This document shows, piece by piece, positions 8,744 through 16,306 of a stretch of DNA of 64,000 nt (position 1 is the first letter of the stretch; every line of letters starts with the position of its first letter). The position numbers were made by a program, and so were the translations under genes. This DNA is from Acidobacteriota bacterium (GTDB lineage Bacteria > Acidobacteriota > Blastocatellia > RBC074), in contig JACPYM010000002.1 of assembly GCA_016196035.1 (NCBI GenBank), positions 62,001-126,000 of the forward strand. Direction: 5' to 3'. The notes beneath the pieces were generated by a model, which made no database searches, was not told the DNA's origin, and worked only from the letters and a program-made list of their open reading frames with translations.

Positions 8744-9907
8744 ATGGATTTGAAATTATCACCCAGCGAAGAGCAGTTCCGCGACGAATTGCGCGCCTGG
8801 CTCTCGACCAACGTGCCGCCCCCGTGGACGGACGGCAACACCAACGAAGAAGAGCGCGGCGCGTACTTCGAGTTTTTGCGCAACTGGCAACGCAAGGTCT
8901 ACGACGCCGGTTGGGCAGGCGTCTCGTGGCCCAAGGAATACGGCGGACGCGGCGCGGCGATTATCGAACAAGCCATCTGGCAGGAAGAGTGGGCGCGTGC
9001 CGAAGCTCCGGCGTTAATCAACGCGCTCGGCCTGTACCTGATCGGCCCGACGATCATCACGGCGGGCACGCCTGAACAGAAACAGCGCTTCCTGCCCAAG
9101 ATTCTTTCCGCTGAAGAGATTTGGTGCCAGGGCTTTTCCGAACCCAATTCTGGCAGCGACGTGGCATCGCTCGCGACCAAAGGCGTGCTCGATGGCGATC
9201 ATTTCGTCATCAACGGCCAGAAGATTTGGACGAGTCTGGCGCACGTGGCCGATTGGTGTTTGCTGCTTGTGCGCACCGATCCGAATGTTCCGAAGCACAA
9301 GGGCATTACGGCCTTGCTCGTTGACATGCACGCGCCCGGCGTGACCGTGCGCCCGCTCAAACAGATCACCGGCGACGCCAGTTTCAACGAAGTCTTTTTT
9401 GACAACGTGCGCGTGCCCGTCGCTAACGTGCTGGGCGAGGTCAACAAAGGCTGGCAAACAGCCATCACGACACTGATGAACGAACGCGCCAATCTGGGCG
9501 CGGGCACTTACATCGCCTTCAAGCGCAACCTCGAAATGCTGATTGCCCGCGCGCGCGAAATGAACCGCACCGGCGATCCGCTGGTGCGGCAAAAACTGGC
9601 GCAGGCCTATCTCGAACTGGAAATCTTCCGGCTGAATAATACGCGCTCGCTCTCGAAAATCAGCAAGACCGGCGTGCCCGGCCCCGAAGGTTCGATCCTG
9701 AAAATTTTCTGGAGCGAGTACAACCAGCGCTTTCAGCAAACGGCGATGGAAGTGCTGGGGCCTTATGCGCAACTGCACGGCTTCAACAATGGCCGCTGGG
9801 TGTTTGATTACCTGCGTTCGCGCGCCAACACCATTGAGGCGGGCACCAGCGAGATTCTGCGCAACATCGTGGCCGAGCGCGTGTTGGGCTTACCAAAGAG
9901 CTATTGA
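8744..9907 (+). CDS. Acyl-CoA dehydrogenase
   Basis: A 387-residue flavoprotein dehydrogenase. The N-terminal helical domain carries WAGVSWPKEYGGRGA, the middle domain the FAD contact segment GFSEPNSGSDVASLATKG and INGQKIWTSLAHVADWCLLL, and the C-terminal domain YLRSRANTIEAGTSEILRNI, whose GTSEI segment is typical of the family. It oxidises an acyl-CoA to the enoyl-CoA and hands electrons to ETF, encoded upstream. Its length and the motif order fit the long FadE-type enzymes often found as adjacent pairs with a second, more divergent subunit, as here. The chain-length preference cannot be read from the sequence. The start codon directly abuts the DUF523 stop. Confidence 0.93.
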   Translation: MDLKLSPSEEQFRDELRAWLSTNVPPPWTDGNTNEEERGAYFEFLRNWQRKVYDAGWAGVSWPKEYGGRGAAIIEQAIWQEEWARAEAPALINALGLYLIGPTIITAGTPEQKQRFLPKILSAEEIWCQGFSEPNSGSDVASLATKGVLDGDHFVINGQKIWTSLAHVADWCLLLVRTDPNVPKHKGITALLVDMHAPGVTVRPLKQITGDASFNEVFFDNVRVPVANVLGEVNKGWQTAITTLMNERANLGAGTYIAFKRNLEMLIARAREMNRTGDPLVRQKLAQAYLELEIFRLNNTRSLSKISKTGVPGPEGSILKIFWSEYNQRFQQTAMEVLGPYAQLHGFNNGRWVFDYLRSRANTIEAGTSEILRNIVAERVLGLPKSY

Positions 9908-9913
9908 ATCAGT

Positions 9914-9998
9914 TGATAGGTGACAGCTGATAGGTGACGGTTCCTTTCGTCTATCAACCTGCCAACTATCAACTGTCAATTATCAACTATCAACTGAC
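9914..9998. repeat. Inverted heptamer array between the two acyl-CoA dehydrogenase genes
   Basis: Seven-base units on the left (TTGATAG, GTGACAG, CTGATAG, GTGACGG) face complementary units on the right (CTATCAA, then ACTATCA, ACTGTCA, ATTATCA, ACTATCA). The two halves can pair as a hairpin around a short spacer at 9942-9950. The array ends directly at the start codon of the second dehydrogenase (9999), so it forms that gene's 5' untranslated region and displaces any ribosome-binding site. Confidence 0.65.
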
Positions 9999-11129
9999 AT
10001 GGATTTTGATCTCAATAAACCACAACAACTCTTGCAACAATCGGCGCGCGAATTCTTTGCGCGTGAATGCCCATTGGAACGAGTGCGCGAACTGATGGCC
10101 ACCGACACGGCCTTTGATGAAAAGCTCTGGCAAGCCATTGCTGACCAGGGCTGGACAGGCTTGCTCGTGCCCGAAGAATTTGGCGGCCTGGGCCTGGGGC
10201 TAGTCGAATTGGCCGTCGTCGCCGAAGAGATGGGCCGCGCCTGTTTGCCCGGGCCGTTCATTTCGACGCTTTGGGCGGCAGCGTTGATCGAACGCACGGG
10301 CAGCGAAGGGCAGCGCGCGCAGTATCTGGAAAAGATCGCCAATGGCGAATTGAAAGCCACGGTCGCGTTGCTGGAAGAAACCGCCGATTGGAACCCGGCA
10401 ACGGTGGCCTTGCGCGCCGAAAAGAACGGCAAAGGCTACAGCCTGACCGGACGCAAAGAATTCGTCACCGATGCGGCGATTGCCGATCTGATCATCGTCG
10501 TGGCGCGTGGCGATGAAGGCTTGGTTTTCCTGCCCATCAGCAAAGGCGCCAGCGGTCTGACGATTACGGCGACGCCCGGCATTGACGCGACGCGCAAGCT
10601 TTACACGCTCGATTTCGACAACGTCGCGGTCGCCGAAACCGAGGCGCTGGCGTTCAACGCGCGCGCACAGGAAGCGTTGGAAGCGGCGACCGATGTGGCA
10701 ATGGTGGCCTTGTGTGCCGAGCTAACCGGCGGCATGCAATGGACGCTAGACATGGCGGTCGAATACGCCAAGACGCGGCTGCAATTCGGCAAGCCCATCG
10801 GCATTTATCAAGCCGTGCAGCATCGTTGCGCCGACATGTTCCTGTGGCTCGAAAGCTCGCGTTCGGCGGCCTATTACGCGGCCTGGGCCGTTTCCGAAAA
10901 TGATCCGGCGGCCAAGCTAGCGGTGGCGATGGCCAAGGTCTATTGCTCTGACGCTGGGCGCGAAGTCGGCAACAACGGCATACAGGTGCACGGCGGCATC
11001 GGCTTCACCTGGGAACACAACCTGCACCTTTATTACAAACGCGCCAAAGGTTCAGAAATCATGTTCGGCGATGCCAGCTATCACCGCGAAAAGCTGGCGC
11101 AGTTGGTGGTGGACGAAACCGAAGGCTGA
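9999..11129 (+). CDS. Acyl-CoA dehydrogenase (second, divergent paralog)
   Basis: A 376-residue acyl-CoA dehydrogenase. It shows the N-terminal domain (DQGWTGLLVPEEFGGLGLG), a shortened middle domain (YSLTGRKEFVTDAAIADLII) and the C-terminal helical domain with LQFGKPIGIYQAVQHRCADM and QVHGGIGFTWEHNLHLYYKR. The GGIGFTWEH segment is typical of a subfamily that pairs with a FadE-type partner; in several actinobacterial systems such pairs form heterotetramers. Whether these two do so is inference from adjacency. It shares the ETF-linked role of its neighbour. The only sequence between the two genes is a heptamer repeat array, so the pair is probably co-transcribed, with translation of the second gene starting at an ATG right after the array. 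Confidence 0.92.
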   Translation: MDFDLNKPQQLLQQSAREFFARECPLERVRELMATDTAFDEKLWQAIADQGWTGLLVPEEFGGLGLGLVELAVVAEEMGRACLPGPFISTLWAAALIERTGSEGQRAQYLEKIANGELKATVALLEETADWNPATVALRAEKNGKGYSLTGRKEFVTDAAIADLIIVVARGDEGLVFLPISKGASGLTITATPGIDATRKLYTLDFDNVAVAETEALAFNARAQEALEAATDVAMVALCAELTGGMQWTLDMAVEYAKTRLQFGKPIGIYQAVQHRCADMFLWLESSRSAAYYAAWAVSENDPAAKLAVAMAKVYCSDAGREVGNNGIQVHGGIGFTWEHNLHLYYKRAKGSEIMFGDASYHREKLAQLVVDETEG

Positions 11130-11267
11130 GATTTTTGTGACCACGCGCTGAACGTGGGCGTCTTTGGCAGCAGCAATCGGGCGCGCATCGCCGTCACAAG
11201 GTTTCCCCTTTCGGTCCCAAACGCGAGCGCGCTGTTTAACCAAATCCATTTACAGGGAGAAACAACC

Positions 11268-11837
11268 ATGAAAAGAATTCTGTTTACGGGTGCCACCTTG
11301 TGTGCGTTGGTGCTGGCGCTGTCAGCGGCGGCGCTGGCGCAAAAAGGCGCCAATTTCGCCGGCACTTGGGAGCTGGACAAATCCAAGAGCACATTGAATG
11401 AACGCATGGCCAGCATGCTCAATAGCCAGACGCTGACCGTCACGCAGGACGATAAAGAAGTCAAAGTCGAACGCAAGACCGACATGGCGGCCCCTCAGGG
11501 CGGCGGCGGTGCGGGCGGCGGCGGCGGCGCGGGCGGTGGCGGCGGACGCGGGATGGGCGGCGGGATGATGGGCGCGCCCAATTCCGCTTACAAACTCGAT
11601 GGCAGCGAGGTCGTCACCGAAAACCAGCGCGGCAAAACGACCATGAAGGCCAAACTGGCGGGTGACAAGCTCGAAATCAATTCTGTCACCAACGGCAATT
11701 TCAACGGCAATGATTTCACCATGACCAGCAAAGAAACCTGGATGTTGGCGGATGGCGGCAAGACGCTGAAAATCACTACCGTGCGTGAAACGCCGAATGG
11801 CCCGATGGAAACGACGATGGTGTACAACAAGAAATAA
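11268..11837 (+). CDS. Small exported protein with GTWELDKSKS motif
   Basis: A 189-residue protein of unknown function. A signal peptide (MKRILFTGATLCALVLALSA, ending AALAQ) is followed by NFAGTWELDKSKSTL, a motif seen at the start of many small lipocalin-like/beta-barrel secreted proteins, a glycine-rich linker (about residues 77-103, GGGGAGGGGGAGG type) and a C-terminal part of beta-strands with TMTSKETWMLADGGKTLKI. The start is the ATG at 11268, preceded by GGGAG; longer in-frame starts upstream lack a signal peptide. It lies 138 bp after the second acyl-CoA dehydrogenase and may have its own promoter. Function unknown; periplasmic or surface location is likely. Confidence 0.8.
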   Translation: MKRILFTGATLCALVLALSAAALAQKGANFAGTWELDKSKSTLNERMASMLNSQTLTVTQDDKEVKVERKTDMAAPQGGGGAGGGGGAGGGGGRGMGGGMMGAPNSAYKLDGSEVVTENQRGKTTMKAKLAGDKLEINSVTNGNFNGNDFTMTSKETWMLADGGKTLKITTVRETPNGPMETTMVYNKK

Positions 11838-11900
11838 CCTAGCGTTCAACGCGCCACCCAAAGCGGTCAGCTTTCAGCAAGAGAGTTGACCGCTTTCTTT

Positions 11901-11932
11901 GTGTCAGTAGCCCGCGCGTGGGCTACTGACAC
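11901..11932. repeat. Palindromic repeat, GTGTCAGTAGCCC family, copy 1
   Basis: GTGTCAGTAGCCC (11901-11913) and its exact complement (11920-11932) form a 13-bp stem with a 6-base loop of CG-rich sequence. The same arm recurs at 22137-22194. The hairpin follows the gene at 11268-11837 and could act as a transcript end, but only a short T-run (CTTTT) follows seven bases later. Confidence 0.6.
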
Positions 11933-11953
11933 GACTCTTTTATGGAGAACCCT

Positions 11954-12925
11954 ATGAAAGCCTGGCAAGTGACGGAATGGTGCGAACCCGAAGGCATGCA
12001 CTTCAACGACATCCCGCTGCCCGAACCCAACGCGGGCGAAGTGCGCATTCGCAATCACGCGGCGGCGCTCAACTTCTTCGACATCCTGCTGGTGCAGGGC
12101 AAATACCAGACGCGCCCGCCCTTCCCCTTCGCGCCCGGTTCCGAAGTCGCGGGCGTGATTGATGCCGTGGGCGCAGGCGTCACCGGCTTCAACATCGGCG
12201 ACCACGTGCTGGCGATGACCTCCAATGGCTTTGCCGAATACACGACCTCACTCGCGGCCAAGACCTTCCGCATCCCCGATGCAATGAACTTTGCTGAAGC
12301 CGCAGCGATGCCAATCATCTACCAAACTTCCTATCTGGCGCTGAAACAGCGCGGCCAATTGCGCGCGGGTGAATGGCTGCTGGTGCTGGCGGCAGCAGGC
12401 GGCGTAGGAATGTCGGCCATGCAATTGGGCGAGGCCTGGGGCGCACATGTGATTGCCGCCGTCGGCAGCGCGGACAAGTTTGCGTTTTGTTTGGAGAACG
12501 GCGCTGACTACGTCATCAATTACAACGAGAGTGATTGGCCTGAGCAGGTCAAGCGGCTGACAGGCGGGCACGGCGCGGATGTAATTTACGACCCGGTCGG
12601 CGCGGACTATTTCGATCAGGCGCTGAAATGCATCGCGCTCGAAGGCCGCCTGCTCGTCATCGGTTTTGCCGCCGGACGCATACCTTCGATTGCGGCGAAC
12701 CGGATTCTGTTTAAGAACATCTCGATTGTTGGTGCATATTGGGGCGGCTACCTCGAACATCATCCAGGCTTCTTGGCGGAAGCGCAGGCAGAATTATTCG
12801 CGTTGTATGAGGCGGGCCAGATCAAGCCGGTCGTGTCGCAGACCTTCTCGTTGGCGGAAGCACCAGCGGCAATGCGAGCTTTAGGGGAACAGAAGATCGT
12901 AGGCAAGACAGTGCTAACAATTTGA
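11954..12925 (+). CDS. NADPH:quinone oxidoreductase-like medium-chain dehydrogenase (zinc-free MDR)
   Basis: A 323-residue member of the MDR superfamily. The start at 11954 is preferred over an ATG 12 bases upstream because GGAG lies seven bases before it. The N-terminal GroES-like catalytic domain carries YQTRPPFPFAPGSEVAGVID, and the nucleotide-binding domain AAAGGVGMSAMQLGEAWGA (about residues 148-166) then VIYDPVGADYFDQALK and GRLLVIGFAAGRIPSI. The zinc-binding cysteines of alcohol dehydrogenases are missing, which places it with quinone oxidoreductases and enoyl reductases. It probably reduces an enone or quinone with NADPH in the cytoplasm. It ends the run of acyl-CoA metabolism genes and may belong to the same physiology. 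Confidence 0.88.
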   Translation: MKAWQVTEWCEPEGMHFNDIPLPEPNAGEVRIRNHAAALNFFDILLVQGKYQTRPPFPFAPGSEVAGVIDAVGAGVTGFNIGDHVLAMTSNGFAEYTTSLAAKTFRIPDAMNFAEAAAMPIIYQTSYLALKQRGQLRAGEWLLVLAAAGGVGMSAMQLGEAWGAHVIAAVGSADKFAFCLENGADYVINYNESDWPEQVKRLTGGHGADVIYDPVGADYFDQALKCIALEGRLLVIGFAAGRIPSIAANRILFKNISIVGAYWGGYLEHHPGFLAEAQAELFALYEAGQIKPVVSQTFSLAEAPAAMRALGEQKIVGKTVLTI

Positions 12926-12954
12926 TGGGTAAATCGCTGACCACGGTGTAAGAA

Positions 12955-13432
12955 CTACCCCACAAGCCTCACGCGTTTCAGCAAAGCAGTGAATCTAGGA
13001 TCCGAACGTAAAGAGTCAAAGGCTGGCTCAACGTTCAAGTAAACCAGAAAACCGTGCCGCTCTTCGTAGGCTTTTTCCAGCCATGCAACCGCCTGTTTCG
13101 CTTGTCCCAAAGCGGCGTAAATGATGGCGAAATAGCATGGCTGAATGTATTCAGCTTCAGCTCTGGTCTTCAATTCCGTCCGCACGGTCTGCGCTGCCGC
13201 CACGTTCCCGGCGCGCGCCTGGGCGTAGCCGAGCGCAGAAAGCACTCTGATCATGCGCCCGCTTCCCGTAGCAGTTTGCTCAAGTTCAGCGACCGCCTGC
13301 TCGTGTTTTCCCTGCGCCGTGTGAATGAGTCCTAGCACAAACCAGAACATCGGGTAGTTCGGAATCAGAGCGAGAGCCTGATGGCAGGCCGCTTCGGCTT
13401 CGTCGTACCGGCGTGAATAGTAGGATCGCGTC
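12955..13432 (-). pseudogene. TPR-protein gene fragment, 5' end cut off by an IS1-like element
   Basis: An open frame with tetratricopeptide repeats: EAEAACHQALALIPNYPMFW, then VLGLIHTAQGKHEQAVAELE, SALGYAQARAGNVAAAQTV, FAIIYAALGQAKQAVAWLEKA and a terminal YLNVEPAFDSLRSDPRFTAL. This ending is common in acidobacterial TPR proteins that start with a winged-helix or Ser/Thr kinase domain. The frame is open up to about 13432, where it runs into the end of an IS1-like element, so the N-terminal domains are missing. Internal ATG codons exist (for instance at 13350), but a functional product is unlikely. Confidence 0.7.
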
Positions 13433-13790
13433 TCACAAATGATGATGCCCCGCGTTTAGGTGACTAACATAGAGCTTTAACATCGCATCGTGCATCACTG
13501 TAGATTTCGAGTAACAAATCGTGCGCCGCTGTAGACGTTTTAGGTGCGTCCGAAAATTCAAGTTATTCCGTTCGATATGCAAGGTGCCGTCCTTGCCGAT
13601 TTGATGTTTCTCCGGCGGCAAACATTTCACGTAGGATTGCCAGTCATCCGTGTCATAGCGGCCGACTTGGCAGCCGTGCAGTTTCGCGACCAGGCGTTGG
13701 CAGGCGGCATCCGTGCGGCGCTCATTGACGAAAGCCACGACTTGGCGCCACTGCCGGTCAAAACCATACCACGTCCAGCGTTGGCGTTTT
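13433..13790 (-). pseudogene. Truncated IS1-like transposase (InsB part only)
   Basis: The minus strand encodes an InsB-type DDE transposase fragment. Its open frame can be followed from the junction at 13790 (KRQRWTWYGFDRQW, then QVVAFVNERRTDAACQRL, YDTDDWQSYVKCLP, HIERNNLNFRTHLKRLQRR) to a stop at 13433. RWTWYGFDRQ and the NNLNFRTHLKRL segment are diagnostic for IS1-family InsB. The InsA part and the other end are gone, cut by the complete IS1-like element that begins at 13791. The left end abuts the TPR gene fragment. Confidence 0.8.
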
Positions 13791-13812
13791 GGTAGTGGGG
13801 AAGTAGGGAGAG

Positions 13813-14163
13813 ATGACGTATGATTTTACAATGATCGACGTAACTCTTACCTGCTACCACTGTAACAGCGAAAATCTCGTGCGCAACGGGCTTACACGCA
13901 ACGGCAAACAACGTTATAAATGCTACGACTGTGAGCGCACCAGTCGCGACTTGCCCCAACCCAACAGTTACGCTGCTGACGAGCAAGAAAGAATCCGGCG
14001 CGCTTCTGAAGAGCGCCGTTCGCTACGCGGCTTGGAGCGCGTTTTCGGCGTCTCGCGTAAGACCGTCGCTGTCTGGCTCAAAAAAAGCCGCCGCACTGCC
14101 GGCGTTGAGCGCAACGTTGCGCAAGCCCACGTGCACGATGAAACTCGAACTGGAGTTGGATGA
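13813..14163 (+). CDS. insA: IS1-like InsA protein
   Basis: A 116-residue frame with a zinc ribbon (CYHCNSENLVRNG and RYKCYDC) followed by a helix-turn-helix (SLRGLERVFGVSRKTVAVWL), the standard InsA architecture that binds the IS ends and represses transposition. The frame is read from 13813 or from the ATG at 13831. It contains a run of seven A at 14080-14086, the position at which IS1 elements shift frame into InsB. The InsB frame here is offset by +1 (equivalently -2) from InsA, so the classical -1 slip would not join them. Confidence 0.8.
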   Translation: MTYDFTMIDVTLTCYHCNSENLVRNGLTRNGKQRYKCYDCERTSRDLPQPNSYAADEQERIRRASEERRSLRGLERVFGVSRKTVAVWLKKSRRTAGVERNVAQAHVHDETRTGVG

Positions 14164-14560
14164 ACTCTGGTCTTTCGTGCTCAAAAAAGACTGTAAACGT
14201 TGGGTCTGGATTGCGCTTTGCCGACAGACACGACAAATTGTGGCCTTCGTCATCGGTGATCGAAGTGCCGCGACTTGCCGCAAACTATGGCGACTAATTC
14301 CGCGTGGGTATCGACAAGCGCATTGTTACACTGATTTCTGGGAAGCATACCAGAAAATTATCCCTGCCAGCCGACATACCGCGTGCGGCAAAGACAGTGG
14401 GTTAACCGCACACGTTGAACGTTGGAATAATACCTTGCGCCAACGCTTGGCGCGCTTTGTGCGAAAGACATTATCTTTCTCGAAGTCAGACCACATGCAT
14501 GAGATTTGTTTGCGGCTGTTTATTCATCGCTACAACCTCGCGCTGCACCCGAAGAAGTAA
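14138..14560 (+). CDS. insB: IS1-like InsB transposase
   Basis: A 140-residue DDE transposase domain if read from the ATG at 14138, which overlaps the end of insA. Catalytic-core landmarks are visible: ELDELWSFVLKKDCKRWVWI (first Asp), YTDFWEAYQKII (second Asp) and HVERWNNTLRQRLARFVRK (catalytic Glu). The frame is open further upstream to 13931, which would allow a fused InsAB' product if a frame change occurs at the A7 run. It shares motifs with, but is clearly different from, the truncated InsB next to it, so the two belong to different IS1 subgroups. Confidence 0.85.
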   Translation: MKLELELDELWSFVLKKDCKRWVWIALCRQTRQIVAFVIGDRSAATCRKLWRLIPRGYRQAHCYTDFWEAYQKIIPASRHTACGKDSGLTAHVERWNNTLRQRLARFVRKTLSFSKSDHMHEICLRLFIHRYNLALHPKK

Positions 14561-14602
14561 GAGCGGAAATGGAATGTTATCTCTCCCTACTTCCCCACTA
14601 CC

Positions 14603-15190
14603 GCCGACGTTAAGGAAATCACGCCCTTGCTCATCGCCTATCGCAATGGCGACGGAGCGGCAGGTGCGGAACTGATCGGCTTGGTCTAGCAAGAACTGCG
14701 CCAACTCGCGCGGCAGTATCTGCGTCAAGAACGCGCGGATCACACCTTGCAGCCAACGGCGCTCGTCCACGAGGTTTATCTACGCCTGTTTGGCGAGAGC
14801 GCCATCGAGTATCAGGATCGCGGTCATTTTTGCCTCATCGCCGCCCGCCAGATGCGACGCATTTTGGTGGATCATGCGCGCGCCCAACACGCGGCGCGGC
14901 GCGCGGGCGATCTTATCAAAGTGCCGTTGGAAGAGTTGGCCGAAATGCCCCAGCCAATTCAGCAGGATTTGGCCGCGCTGGATGATGCGTTGACCGATCT
15001 TGAACGCTTGCATCCGCGCACCGGCCAAGTCGTCGAACTGCGTTTCTTCGGTGGTTTAACAGAGCAAGAAATTGCGGCGCTGTTGGAGGTTTCAATCTCT
15101 ACCGTCAAACGCGATTGGGAATTTGCCAAGGTGTGGCTTTACAGCCAAGTACAACTTGCTTTTGCTACAACTGACAAGCACAAAAAATAA
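14603..15190 (+). pseudogene. ECF sigma factor (Sig-70_X6 type), 5'-truncated by IS and carrying an in-frame amber codon
   Basis: The frame from 14603 reads ADVKEITPLLIAYRNGDGAA and GAELIGLV, then TAG (14687-14689), then QELRQLARQYLRQERADHTL, LVHEVYLRLF, HFCLIAARQMRRILVDHARA (region 2) and GLTEQEIAALLEVSISTVKR (region 4 helix-turn-helix), ending at 15190. In relatives the position of the amber is a tyrosine in LVYxELRxLA, so a single base change explains it. The start codon and first residues were lost where the IS1-like element ends. A shorter product from 14747 would lack much of region 2. Such sigma factors usually sit beside a Ser/Thr kinase with TPRs; none follows here. Confidence 0.85.
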
Positions 15191-15219
15191 CTGAAAATTT
15201 TGCCGGGGAGGTTGTTGGC

Positions 15220-15248
15220 TTGACACTTGCTGGTTAAATCCATATTCT
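15220..15248 (+). promoter_or_regulatory. Sigma70-type promoter of the rplM-rpsI operon
   Basis: TTGACA at 15220-15225, a 17-bp spacer and TATTCT at 15243-15248 form a good promoter. Transcription should start near 15255, giving a leader of about 34 bases with GGAGA before the rplM ATG. Confidence 0.7.
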
Positions 15249-15288
15249 CGCCGTTCGCTTTTTCGACGAATTTTCATGGAGACTATTT

Positions 15289-15732
15289 ATGAGTACCTAT
15301 TATCCAAGTGGGAAAGGTTTGGAGCAGCATCGCGCATGGCATGTGGTAGACGCTGACGGTAAAACCCTAGGGCGTCTAGCCAGCGAGGTTGCGCATATTC
15401 TGATGGGCAAACATAAGCCCACATACACCCCTTTCCTCGACACCGGCGACCATGTCATCGTGCTCAACGCGGCCAAAGTAGTTCTGAAAGGCAACAAGCT
15501 CGACGACAAGATTTACTACCATCACACGGGTTTCCCTGGTGGTATTAAATCGGAAAGCGCCCGCAAGCGCTTGGCCCGTCGGCCTGAAAAGATGATTGAG
15601 GATGCGGTCAAAGGGATGCTTCCCAAAACCAAGTTAGGACGCGCCATGAGCAGCAAGCTCAAGGTTTATGCGGGCGGCGAACATCCACACGGAGCACAGC
15701 AGCCCACCCCCCTGGCCGTCGAAGCCAAGTAG
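15289..15732 (+). CDS. rplM: Ribosomal protein L13
   Basis: A 147-residue large-subunit protein. It shows the family sequence [20 protein letters not shown], the [20 protein letters not shown] stretch and [20 protein letters not shown], ending with [11 protein letters not shown]. Length is usual (about 142-150). L13 is an early assembly protein of the 50S subunit. It is followed after 25 bp by rpsI in the near-universal bacterial rplM-rpsI order, with a strong promoter upstream (15220-15248). The upstream neighbour is the broken sigma factor gene, so the operon start is intact despite the insertion patch nearby. Confidence 0.97.
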   Translation: MSTYYPSGKGLEQHRAWHVVDADGKTLGRLASEVAHILMGKHKPTYTPFLDTGDHVIVLNAAKVVLKGNKLDDKIYYHHTGFPGGIKSESARKRLARRPEKMIEDAVKGMLPKTKLGRAMSSKLKVYAGGEHPHGAQQPTPLAVEAK

Positions 15733-15757
15733 CAATATCCAAGGAGCGATTTCAATC

Positions 15758-16150
15758 GTGGCAGAGATTCAACATTACGGAACGGGCCGCCGCAAAAGCG
15801 CGACCGCGCGCGTTTATCTGCGTCCCGGCGAAGGCAAGATCACGGTCAACCGGAGCGGGTTCGATACTTACTTCAAAAACGATACGCTGCGGATGATCAT
15901 TCGCCAGCCGCTGCAATTGACCGACACCGCCAACAAGTTTGACGTGTTGATCAATGTGCAAGGCGGCGGCAGCGCCGGCCAGGCTGGCGCCGTGCGTCAC
16001 GGCATTGCACGCGCGTTGCTGGAATTCAATCCGGAATTGCGCAAGAAGTTAAAAAAAGCTGGGCTGCTCACGCGCGACCCGCGCGCGAAAGAGCGCAAGA
16101 AATATGGTCAAAAAGGTGCGCGTAAGCGTTTCCAATTCTCGAAGCGTTAA
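15758..16150 (+). CDS. rpsI: Ribosomal protein S9
   Basis: A 130-residue small-subunit protein. The GTG at 15758, preceded by AAGGAG, gives the normal start [20 protein letters not shown]. Family motifs include [34 protein letters not shown] and the basic C-terminal tail [17 protein letters not shown], whose last residues reach the tRNA in the P site. The longer reading frame upstream overlaps rplM and is not family sequence. It is the second gene of the rplM-rpsI operon; a strong hairpin terminator follows its stop codon. Confidence 0.97.
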   Translation: MAEIQHYGTGRRKSATARVYLRPGEGKITVNRSGFDTYFKNDTLRMIIRQPLQLTDTANKFDVLINVQGGGSAGQAGAVRHGIARALLEFNPELRKKLKKAGLLTRDPRAKERKKYGQKGARKRFQFSKR

Positions 16151-16158
16151 TGACATTG

Positions 16159-16192
16159 GGGAGACGGGCAGCAATTGCCCCGTCTCCCTTTT
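16159..16192 (+). terminator. Intrinsic terminator after rpsI
   Basis: GGGAGACGGG (16159-16168) pairs with CCCGTCTCCC (16179-16188) and is followed by TTTT. It separates rpsI from rpsB, so rpsB-tsf should have its own promoter or be reached by read-through. Confidence 0.85.
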
Positions 16193-16306
16193 ATCTGTCC
16201 GCTTCAAATCCATTGCCAGCCGCCTGCTTGGTTGTTCCCTTAGAGAAAGCCGCGGGACGCGCGGTTGGCGAGTACACAAACCAATTCGATTCGACGGAGG
16301 ACTTGT

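Larger units (their letters stand above)
13791..14602 (+). mobile_element. Complete IS1-family insertion sequence (812 bp)
   Basis: Perfect 24-bp terminal inverted repeats (13791-13814, starting GGTAGTGGGGAAGTAGGGAG, and the complement at 14579-14602) enclose InsA and InsB frames. No direct repeat of 8-9 bp is seen at the borders (TGGCGTTTT on the left, GCCGACGTT on the right). The left border lies inside an older IS1-like remnant and the right border inside the 5' end of a sigma factor gene. This points to an adjacent deletion or recombination after insertion. Confidence 0.9.

Noticed and set aside
13813-14163. InsA-type protein as an independent regulator gene
   Set aside because: It lies inside perfect 24-bp IS ends and overlaps insB; it belongs to the insertion sequence.
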